In this document: in pieces, positions 7,560 to 13,901 of the stretch | How the letters are laid out: every line of letters starts with the position of its first letter | Numbering within the stretch: position 1 is the stretch's first letter | Virus record (IMG/VR): IMGVR_UViG_3300044681_001056 | Location: 1 to 41,228 of that record | DNA: 41,228 bases | Strand: one strand, 5' to 3' | From: a virus | Program-made: the position numbers and the translations under genes | Notes under the pieces: generated by a model | Databases searched by the model: none | What the model saw: the letters and a program-made list of their open reading frames with translations, nothing else | What the model was told of the DNA's origin: nothing

Positions 7560-8345
7560 ATGAGAGCAACACATCTTGGAAGTGGAATTGTCAAGTTCGA
7601 TGGTGTTCTGTCGACTGATAAAAATGATGTCATGTCCTTTCTGGCTAGTCTTTTGTCGAATACAAAGCCCGAAGGATACTCGGAGCCACAAGATGGGATA
7701 GAGAGAAATTCTGGTGGATACCAGCACAGCTCAAGTCAGGTGAAGCTCGCGCCCGACAGATATATAAATGTAAATTTTGAAGGAATCCAACAGGCAGACA
7801 AGGAAACGCTCATCGACCTGGAGAACTCCACAAATATCGCTGTTCTTCAGTACTTGAAGCACTTTCCGTCGGCGGCAACGTCCGTCAAGTGGAGAACAAG
7901 GGGTTATGTAATCAAATACGAGCGTGGGCAAATGATTGGGCCACACTCCGATGCCTCTCTTCCATACGCCGATGACGGTATGACACCACTGACAATGTTA
8001 CCCATAACAAACACCCTGACGTGCAGCATTTTCCTGAATGACGACTTTGGTGGTGGTGAGCTTCACTTCAGGCCTTGGGGAATTACGGTAAAACCAGAGT
8101 TTGGTTCAATAGTTGTTTACCCATCCAACTTTTCTGGGTGTCACGAGATAACCCCGGTCACCAGTGGAACGAGATTTGCATATTTGTCGTGGTTTTGTCA
8201 TGGGGTGCTGAATGTTTCTCCTCCGTTTGGGCAAAAGTGCGATGACATGGGGAACTTTTCTTACTATCTCGAAGACATTTCGGACTTTCCGGTGAGGTAT
8301 GAGCAGAAGATGGTCACGGTTGGCAATCTTGATTGGATTGCATAG
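7560..8345 (+). CDS. 2OG-Fe(II) oxygenase, P4H-like paralogue C
   Basis: A 261-residue oxygenase that begins at the base after the preceding stop. Catalytic residues are H129-S-D131 in MIGPHSDAS, H195 in NFSGCHEITPV and R205 in SGTRFAYLSWF. It keeps the GGGELHF turn and the ten-residue spacing between the second His and the Arg that all four paralogues share. The N-terminal region is shorter than in the other copies. The substrate is unknown. Confidence 0.86.
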   Translation: MRATHLGSGIVKFDGVLSTDKNDVMSFLASLLSNTKPEGYSEPQDGIERNSGGYQHSSSQVKLAPDRYINVNFEGIQQADKETLIDLENSTNIAVLQYLKHFPSAATSVKWRTRGYVIKYERGQMIGPHSDASLPYADDGMTPLTMLPITNTLTCSIFLNDDFGGGELHFRPWGITVKPEFGSIVVYPSNFSGCHEITPVTSGTRFAYLSWFCHGVLNVSPPFGQKCDDMGNFSYYLEDISDFPVRYEQKMVTVGNLDWIA

Positions 8346-8347
8346 CA

Positions 8348-9178
8348 ATGGACGTGGGAATTGTTTCTCCAGGGAGAATGGGTCTGACCATAGCTCGGTC
8401 GCTGCAGGAACTCGGTCATTCTGTATTTTTTGCATCTGTAAATAGGTCTATGGAGACGATTGAGAGGGCCTCGTGCGGCGGAATTGAGAATGTATTTAGT
8501 CTCGAGAGAATGTCCAAACGATGTAACGCAATCATATGCATAGGCACTGGTGATGCTGCTTTTGAAACCGTGAACAAGGTGCACAAGGATGGTTTCAGTG
8601 GTTTGTATATCGACTTCAACTCACTGAACGGAGAAGATGAAGAAAGAAAGTGGAGAACTATAACATCCAACTACACGGACAATTTTGCAGAGGGAGCAAT
8701 TAGGGGTTACCCAATTGAAGGAAACAATTTGAATGACGGGCTGAGCAGGCTGATGATTCTGTCCGGCCCAAAGGCTGATGAGGCCGCTGCTCTATTTTCC
8801 GGAGGAATATGGGATATACAGGTATCGGCAACGGCGGCAAAATCTGTCAATCGACTCATGGCATCAGGTGGCAACACCGTGATAAGAGACCACCTCTACC
8901 AAGACAAAACAACCCAAAAAGACGAGCACTGGGAAGATGAGATGCTCAACATAATTGCTAATAAGTTCTACGTTGACGGACGCACTGGAGCAGAGACAAT
9001 GGTGTACATATGGGAGCAAATCAGGGACGGAAAACTCCGCGAAATATGCATAGAGCTTGGCTTCCCCGAACAGCTGGGGTTTATTCACGGCATAAATACA
9101 TTTAGCAAGAATCTAAGAATTAACAACTCTCTCGATAAGCCTCGAGGCGAGCTCCCGCTTTGGCAGGAGCCAAGATGA
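8348..9178 (+). CDS. NAD(P)-binding dehydrogenase-like protein (beta-hydroxyacid/6PGDH type)
   Basis: A 276-residue protein with an N-terminal Rossmann domain: VGIVSPGRMGLTIARSLQEL has the G-x-x-x-x-G-x-M-G layout of 3-hydroxyisobutyrate/6-phosphogluconate dehydrogenases, followed by a second strand with Ser/Asn in the position that often contacts NADP phosphate. A mid-protein segment (VSATAAKSVNRLMASGGNTV) is where these enzymes keep a catalytic Lys, and a Lys is present there. The C-terminal half would be the helical domain. It lies between two oxygenases, so it may oxidise or reduce a product of theirs. Start at ATG 8348, two bases after the stop of paralogue C. Confidence 0.65.
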   Translation: MDVGIVSPGRMGLTIARSLQELGHSVFFASVNRSMETIERASCGGIENVFSLERMSKRCNAIICIGTGDAAFETVNKVHKDGFSGLYIDFNSLNGEDEERKWRTITSNYTDNFAEGAIRGYPIEGNNLNDGLSRLMILSGPKADEAAALFSGGIWDIQVSATAAKSVNRLMASGGNTVIRDHLYQDKTTQKDEHWEDEMLNIIANKFYVDGRTGAETMVYIWEQIRDGKLREICIELGFPEQLGFIHGINTFSKNLRINNSLDKPRGELPLWQEPR

Positions 9179-9936
9179 ATAAGAGTTATTTTGAGCACTA
9201 TTTTGGTATGGACGGATACATGGTTTTTCCAAATGCCGTCCCAAGAGAGCTCCTCGACGCATACAGAGGTAAGTATCCACGCGATGTGGTCATGAACAGC
9301 GCGCCGTATTCGTCGTACTTTTCGTCTAGGTTCGAGTTCTTGGATAACAAGGAGATATTGGACATCGCCTGTTTGCCGATACTCAACAAAGTTTTCGCAT
9401 ACATGGGAAAGTATTTTCGTGTTCACATGAGTGAGGCGAGAGTCGGTAGCTCATCCATCAAGTGGCATAGGGACTTCAATCCGAGCCACATCGGCTACGG
9501 TTCGTCCGGCTACATAGAGAGCGGAGATGAATACATGGGCCTGCTTGTCGCTATTTCCGATGCACAGGAGGGCTCCGGATGCTTCGAGCTTGTCCCAGGT
9601 TCACACAAATGGGAAACAGATTATTCGGTAGTAACAAGAGAAAATCTCCTGAATAACCCAGATATCTGTTTTGATTATTACGAGAAACTCATACACGACA
9701 AACGCGCTACCACATTTGAATTTGCTCCACGAAGTGGTGACATGCTCTTATGGCATGGGAGCCTGATTCATAGAGGGAAACAACCCGACAGGAATGGACT
9801 TGAGCGAGAGTCTTTACTTATTCACTACGCCGGAATTTCACACGATGACGTTATTAGAAATACGTATGAGGAGAGCGACTTGATGGCAAAGGAATATCCA
9901 GGTTCTAGGATGATTCTCCAGGGACTTCCCGAATAA
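9175..9936 (+). CDS. Phytanoyl-CoA dioxygenase (PhyH)-like 2OG oxygenase
   Basis: A 253-residue PhyH-family protein. It has the first metal site H98-R-D100 in IKWHRDFNP, the typical GSGCFELVPGSHKWE (133-147), then RSGDMLLWHGSLIHRG with the distal His at H199, and R211 (GLERESLLIHY). PhyH enzymes hydroxylate small molecules such as lipids or secondary metabolites rather than proteins, which sets it apart from its P4H-like neighbours. The start is ATG 9175, overlapping the previous stop as ATGA with AGGAG upstream. The 3' end overlaps by 32 bases the convergent gene on the minus strand. Confidence 0.87.
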   Translation: MNKSYFEHYFGMDGYMVFPNAVPRELLDAYRGKYPRDVVMNSAPYSSYFSSRFEFLDNKEILDIACLPILNKVFAYMGKYFRVHMSEARVGSSSIKWHRDFNPSHIGYGSSGYIESGDEYMGLLVAISDAQEGSGCFELVPGSHKWETDYSVVTRENLLNNPDICFDYYEKLIHDKRATTFEFAPRSGDMLLWHGSLIHRGKQPDRNGLERESLLIHYAGISHDDVIRNTYEESDLMAKEYPGSRMILQGLPE

Positions 9937-10978
9937 GCTGCTCCGGGTATATTTTCCCGCGATTTTCCGTCTCTTCAATAATCTTTTTGGCCTCATACCG
10001 CTTGGATAAACCATTTTCCCCTTCAAGCGTTCTGTTTTGGAATACTGGATTTGTTTTCATTACATCGAAGTCTGATTGGCCAAACTCTGCATGCTTCGCA
10101 TATAGCGAGTAGTCGTCGTAGAGGGAATCAATCCAGTGGGGGCGACACCAATCATCAACTTCGTCCGGCTCTGAAACATTTATCAAAACATCATCATGCG
10201 ATGAGCCCTGCGAAAAGAACTCTAAATAACCGTAGCGCTTCCCCGATTTGACGCTATGCACTCCGTGCGTGGCTATGTAGTTGCAGGGGAATATGACGAT
10301 ATCGCCGGCCTTGGCCTGATGTGTTATTCCAAGATATGGGAAGAATAGTTCGCCCCCCGTATAGTTCGTACCATCAAGCTCCGCAGAAGTGGAAACGCAG
10401 TCGTTCACATACAGCATTACGGCAACAACTTGCCGCATCTGCACCTGGCCCTTGGGGACGAATCTCTCTCCTCCCGTTGCTCTGTAATTTGAGTCGTTAT
10501 CGTTGTGTACGCCAAGATAGTCGCCCTCGTCATATCTGAGTAGATGCCCCCTGCTTCTCCACCAGATTGTTCCGACAACGAATGGGAATCTATGAACGTA
10601 CTTGAGCAGGCATTTGTATATCTGGTCTTCCCAGTCCCTGAATATTTCGACCATCTCCGGCTCCGTAGCTTTTGTTACCGGCTGAAGAACTCGGATTGGA
10701 ACCTCCTCGACTTGCTCTATTGAGAACTTGTTACCGTCCTCGTTAACCGCATACATCTGCCCAGATTCGTCATACTGATACTTCCATCTCTGCTCGTGTG
10801 CTGCTTGCGCGTTTCTGTCGGCCCACGGCATAACGATTTCTTTTTTGGTGTCGACTGCATTCCTAAAACAGACAACTCCACCGCCAAGGTGTATGTCTTC
10901 GAGCGAATCAATTTCAAGCACTTCCTTTTTGCCTATTTTGGGCGTGCTTCCTATCAGGGCGGGGAAGTCAAGACTCAT
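9905..10978 (-). CDS. 2OG-Fe(II) oxygenase, P4H-like paralogue D
   Basis: A 357-residue oxygenase, the longest of the four P4H-like paralogues and the only one on this strand. Ligands are H158-N-D160 in YLGVHNDNDSNY, H238 in NYIATHGVHSV and R248 in SGKRYGYLEFF. It also has WWRSRGHLLRY and TGGELFFPY. It carries a longer N-terminal region and about 60 extra charged residues at the C-terminus. Its start overlaps the stop of the GT60-like glycosyltransferase by 4 bases (ATGA), so the two are almost certainly co-expressed at the end of the tail operon. This makes it the best candidate to create the acceptor for that glycosyltransferase. Confidence 0.88.
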   Translation of the reverse strand: MSLDFPALIGSTPKIGKKEVLEIDSLEDIHLGGGVVCFRNAVDTKKEIVMPWADRNAQAAHEQRWKYQYDESGQMYAVNEDGNKFSIEQVEEVPIRVLQPVTKATEPEMVEIFRDWEDQIYKCLLKYVHRFPFVVGTIWWRSRGHLLRYDEGDYLGVHNDNDSNYRATGGERFVPKGQVQMRQVVAVMLYVNDCVSTSAELDGTNYTGGELFFPYLGITHQAKAGDIVIFPCNYIATHGVHSVKSGKRYGYLEFFSQGSSHDDVLINVSEPDEVDDWCRPHWIDSLYDDYSLYAKHAEFGQSDFDVMKTNPVFQNRTLEGENGLSKRYEAKKIIEETENRGKIYPEQLIREVPGESS

Positions 10979-11916
10979 TCAAAACAACTCCTGTAGTCAA
11001 GTCCCATCTCACCACAATACTCGATAAAGGAATCTAGCGTTTCCGCACCGAAGTAACCTATTTCATTTGCGGAAAGTATCGACCTGTAGTGCCGTGCGAA
11101 CTCCCTGTACGCAGACGTTATGTGGATTCCACCTTCGTCATGTCTTTGGATTCTTGACTTCCAGTCATCCAAACCAGGCCCGCTGAGATATTTCTCATTT
11201 TTTCCGAGGTGGTAGGCAATTTTTTCTTTAATCGCAAAAATTCTGTATCCCCTTGTCCACGCTCTTATTGGAATAGTATGTTCCTCTCCGAAAAACACAA
11301 CCCGAGGGTCAGGGAACACATCCTTCACGAATTCGCCAGTTGTAAAAAAGAAATGACCAGATATAAACATATGACGCACGTAGTATGGGAGGTCGCCCCA
11401 CTCGCCCGAATCTACTATTGGTGAGGTCATGTCTTCTGTGTATTCTGTAATATTCTTTATGTACTCGACAGACTCTGCGTCGTACCCGAGTGGATTTGCA
11501 AGGGAGTCGTGGAATACCTCGGTTCCATCATCCATTTTTTCAAACCATGGAGTCCTATTGGATATTATTATCTTGCAGTAAGCCCTATTTAAATATGTGT
11601 AGGCGAGAACCAACTTTCTATCCCAGTTCTCCTCCATGCGCATATGGGCATCGAGCCGCATGAAGAAATCCTGGCCATTCCAGAGCATTGATGCTTCAGC
11701 GAATTGAAACCCCAGGCCACGCAAAACATTTGTGTGTGTATTTATGGACCTTACGTTTGTGTATTCAGAAAAGTCTTGGAAAATTCCGTCTGTTCTTTGG
11801 TTCGATACGCCTACGTAGATTTTGTCGGGATGTGCGGCATTTGAGTAAATGCTTTCAATCGTGTTTAATAGGTCATCCTCGTCGAGAGACGGAATGGCTA
11901 TAAATATTGATGCCAC
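10975..11916 (-). CDS. GT60-like (Skp1 GlcNAc-transferase-type) glycosyltransferase
   Basis: About 313 residues. ASIFIAIPSLDEDDLLNTIE is the N-terminal strand and helix, FFMRLDAHMRM (about 84-94) holds the D-A-H metal site typical of GlcNAc-type transferases (PF11397), and VVFFGEEHTIPIRAWTRGYR is the conserved acidic segment near the C-terminus. Characterised GT60 enzymes add GlcNAc to hydroxyproline of Skp1 in Dictyostelium, and other family members modify mucin-type proteins. The frame is open further upstream, but that part overlaps the zinc-binding gene. I prefer GTG at 11916 (TAGTG overlap), with GTG at 11922 also possible. It is cytosolic, with no membrane anchor. Confidence 0.82.
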   Translation of the reverse strand: MASIFIAIPSLDEDDLLNTIESIYSNAAHPDKIYVGVSNQRTDGIFQDFSEYTNVRSINTHTNVLRGLGFQFAEASMLWNGQDFFMRLDAHMRMEENWDRKLVLAYTYLNRAYCKIIISNRTPWFEKMDDGTEVFHDSLANPLGYDAESVEYIKNITEYTEDMTSPIVDSGEWGDLPYYVRHMFISGHFFFTTGEFVKDVFPDPRVVFFGEEHTIPIRAWTRGYRIFAIKEKIAYHLGKNEKYLSGPGLDDWKSRIQRHDEGGIHITSAYREFARHYRSILSANEIGYFGAETLDSFIEYCGEMGLDYRSCFE

Positions 11917-12143
11917 TACCACTTGCCAATTGGGCAGACCGCGCCTTCCAGGGTCACCTTCATCGGCATTATGCATCCGCACTCCCTGCATTGCCGCGTC
12001 GACTTTATGAGACGTGGGCACTCCAAGCAGATTGCATACCTGCGCTCGGACTCCTCTTTTTCTACCTTTTGCACTCTTGGGTCAATCACATCCCATGGCC
12101 TGGTGGAGCCAAGCTTCTCCTTGTATCTTTGCCAGGCGTTCAT
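11916..12143 (-). CDS. Small zinc-ribbon protein (DUF6171-like)
   Basis: A 75-residue protein with Cys39-x-x-Cys42, Cys52-x-x-Cys55 and Cys70 in the order ICLECP, QCRECGC and AVCPIGKW. It therefore probably binds one zinc or iron. The ending CPIGKW preceded by an M-K-x-K-like stretch is a common pattern in phage proteins near tail fibre genes (DUF6171-like, from memory). The role is unknown, perhaps a fibre-assembly or DNA/RNA-binding factor. It overlaps the glycosyltransferase start and is three bases after the 79-residue gene, within one operon. Confidence 0.75.
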   Translation of the reverse strand: MNAWQRYKEKLGSTRPWDVIDPRVQKVEKEESERRYAICLECPRLIKSTRQCRECGCIMPMKVTLEGAVCPIGKW

Positions 12144-12145
12144 TT

Positions 12146-12385
12146 CTATACCCCTTCAGGAGCGTTGAAATGTTCTCCATCCCAAATCCAGCCAGGTCTA
12201 GCACCCTTGGCCTGCTCTGGGGTTATCGGGATTATTGTTGGATTAGATTCAAGGGCGGCAAGAAGACCTTCCATCTCTACCGACTGAGCAAAAACTATTG
12301 GACCGGCATATTCACCGTCCACCAGAACGGCAAAAAATCTCACTGGTCTTGTGTCTGCGCCTTCTGGGATTTCCATAAGTGGCAT
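12146..12385 (-). CDS. Hypothetical tail-associated protein (79 aa)
   Basis: A 79-residue protein: FFAVLVDGEYAGPIVFAQ, then a helix and ESNPTIIPI, ending in RPGWIWDGEHFNAPEG. The C-terminal G-W-x-W-D-G motif is frequent in small phage proteins encoded beside tail fibres, where some act as fibre chaperones. That role is inferred only from context. It has no Cys, signal or membrane segment. Confidence 0.6.
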   Translation of the reverse strand: MPLMEIPEGADTRPVRFFAVLVDGEYAGPIVFAQSVEMEGLLAALESNPTIIPITPEQAKGARPGWIWDGEHFNAPEGV

Positions 12386-12397
12386 ATCTTCTCCTAT

Positions 12398-12410
12398 TTG
12401 AATAATTCAA
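12398..12410. repeat. 13-base palindrome between genes
   Basis: TTGAATAATTCAA is a perfect palindrome around a central base, placed in the 32-base gap between the FN3/PPFF gene and the next gene. It is too short and AU-rich to be a good terminator. It could be a protein-binding site or chance. Confidence 0.3.
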
Positions 12411-12417
12411 CCTAATA

Positions 12418-13056
12418 CTAACAGCCGAACGGCAGGTCTTGCCACAGGCTCCAATCGGTGAACGACGGGCAACTGCAACCAGAGCATGCTCCGCCGCATC
12501 CGGTCCCAGACGAGCCACTCGCCCCACACGAGCCGTCGTAGTAGATACCGGTTCTTCTCTGTACATTCGGGTAATTGCATCGGTACTCTTCCACGGCCTG
12601 ACCGACACAGCATACGCATGGTGGCGGGAAATCCGGCGGGAAGAACGGCGGGAAGAATGGCGGGAAGAACGGCGGAAAGAATGGCGGAAAGAATGGCGGG
12701 AAAAACGGCGGGAAGAATGGCGGGAAGTAAGGCGGAGCAACGGTAGTTATGCTGTTTGAAGACGAAGAAGACTGACTATTGACTCCATATGAAGTCTGAG
12801 CAGCAACTGTGAATGTGTATGTTGTCGAAACCGTCAGACCATTTACCGTTATTGGAGATGTTGTGCTTGAACCAGTAATCCCACCAGGGCTGGAAGTGGC
12901 GACATATGTAACTGTCCCTCCCTTTCCGGTATAAGAGGGTGGGGTGAATGCAACGGTTGCCGAATTCGCTCCAGTTGCCGTTGCCGTGCCAACGGTTGGC
13001 GAGCCGGGGACGGAGCCACCGGAAACAGCGCCTGGACCTGGGCGACCTGGAATCAT
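12418..13056 (-). CDS. FN3-domain virion protein with (PPFF)n stalk and Cys-rich tip
   Basis: 212 residues in three parts. Residues 17-107 form a fibronectin type III domain (PGSPTVGTATATGANSATV, TVTYVATSSPGG, GLTVSTTYTFTV). Residues 108-146 are a tetrapeptide repeat: PPYF, seven PPFF, PPDF, PPP. Residues 147-212 hold about ten Cys among Gly/Ser (CVCC, SGTGCGGACSGCSC). The repeat should form an extended, hydrophobic polyproline-like rod, and the tip may be disulphide- or metal-stabilised. It follows the fibre gene by a TAATG overlap, so it is probably an adhesin or tip protein of the tail. The prolines and Ser/Thr-rich linker are plausible sites for hydroxylation and glycosylation by the downstream enzymes (inference). 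Start ATG 13056 is chosen over an upstream in-frame ATG that would overlap the fibre gene more. Confidence 0.75.
   Translation of the reverse strand: MIPGRPGPGAVSGGSVPGSPTVGTATATGANSATVAFTPPSYTGKGGTVTYVATSSPGGITGSSTTSPITVNGLTVSTTYTFTVAAQTSYGVNSQSSSSSNSITTVAPPYFPPFFPPFFPPFFPPFFPPFFPPFFPPFFPPDFPPPCVCCVGQAVEEYRCNYPNVQRRTGIYYDGSCGASGSSGTGCGGACSGCSCPSFTDWSLWQDLPFGC
12635..12730 (-). repeat. 12-bp tandem repeat encoding PPFF
   Basis: Eight adjacent 12-base units on the plus strand read GGCGGGAAGAAT or variants with A/G and C/T changes, ending with GGCGGGAAGTAA (the PPYF unit). On the coding strand each unit gives Pro-Pro-Phe-Phe or Tyr. Such an array can gain or lose units by slippage without breaking the frame, which would alter stalk length. 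It is inside a coding region and is not a CRISPR array. Confidence 0.9.
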
Positions 13057-13856
13057 TACGATACGCTCAAATCGCCTATGAGAATCCACTCGTCTGTGGC
13101 GCGCTTAATAAGCGCGGCAGATGAGTACTGAGCGCGCAGATAGACCCCAGGATTCGACCTTATTGTTGTTGTTGCTGGGACTGCTGCAACAACCTGGGTC
13201 TTGCCCGCCCCATACTGGAAAAGGGTTATCTGAGTACCAACCGGAAAAGCTACTGATGCATTTGTCGGCACAGTCACCTGATTAGCCGAGGCAACATTCA
13301 TTTCTACAAGTTTATTTTTATCAGTGAGCACAAGTGTGTAGCTCGCTGTTCTGGTATTTATCGATACGTCAGCGAGTTTGCCAATCTCGATAGCCGCGGA
13401 TGATGAAATATCAGCATTGACGATTGTTCCATCAGCAATTTTGTCGGTAGTAACCGAATCTGACGCAAGTTGAGATGCCCCAACCGCCCCTGCAGCAATC
13501 TTGGAGGCCGTTACGGCTCCAGAACCAATTTTTGCTGCCGTTACGGCACCTGTTCCAATTTTATTTGCGGTAACTGCTCCATCAGCGAGTTTTTCTTCTG
13601 TTACTGTTCCGTCACCAATTGTGAACTGCTGAGCAGATTGCCATTCTGAACCGTTGAAGTACTGGACGTCGTCGGTTTCGTCGATGTAGCAGAAACGGCC
13701 CTCGGTTAGAGACGGCTGACCGGAACCGCCATAAGCGGCGTCACGTGCGGCCTCGGTGGAGAACCTGGCGATAACCTGGTCCATTAGGTAGCCATTCACC
13801 TGAGCGGCAGTGAGCACCTCTCCTGAAACAAATACTTTTACTCCTGCGCCTGCCAT
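13056..13856 (-). CDS. Tail fibre-like protein with repeated GAVT-x-x-KI motif
   Basis: A 266-residue virion protein. The N-terminus (VFVSGEVLTAAQVNGYLMDQ) resembles the attachment segment of phage minor tail or fibre proteins. Residues about 80-160 repeat a ten-residue unit (DGAVTANKIG, TGAVTAAKIG, SGAVTASKIA, AGAVGASQLA), the pattern of a triple beta-helix fibre shaft. The C-terminal 100 residues are beta-rich (VTVPTNASVAFPVGTQITLF) and look like a small head domain. It lies after the I-like baseplate gene, where phages of this architecture put fibres. The receptor is unknown. Confidence 0.78.
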   Translation of the reverse strand: MAGAGVKVFVSGEVLTAAQVNGYLMDQVIARFSTEAARDAAYGGSGQPSLTEGRFCYIDETDDVQYFNGSEWQSAQQFTIGDGTVTEEKLADGAVTANKIGTGAVTAAKIGSGAVTASKIAAGAVGASQLASDSVTTDKIADGTIVNADISSSAAIEIGKLADVSINTRTASYTLVLTDKNKLVEMNVASANQVTVPTNASVAFPVGTQITLFQYGAGKTQVVAAVPATTTIRSNPGVYLRAQYSSAALIKRATDEWILIGDLSVS

Positions 13857-13901
13857 TATCTATTCTCCTTGGAAAATATGGTGAATATTATCATTTTTGA
13901 T

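Noticed and set aside
3646-10978. TET/JBP-type DNA base oxygenases
   Set aside because: Glycosyltransferase plus 2OG oxygenase could suggest DNA hypermodification, but the motifs here are P4H-, PhyH- and AspH-like, and the transferase is of the protein-GlcNAc type. I cannot fully exclude it.
12635-12730. CRISPR-like array
   Set aside because: Units are 12 bases, directly adjacent with no spacers, and in frame inside a gene.
12439-12759. Plus-strand frames rich in Arg/Glu/Trp over the 12-bp repeats
   Set aside because: The repetitive translation is only the antisense reading of the PPFF repeat in a gene supported by its neighbours and FN3 domain.
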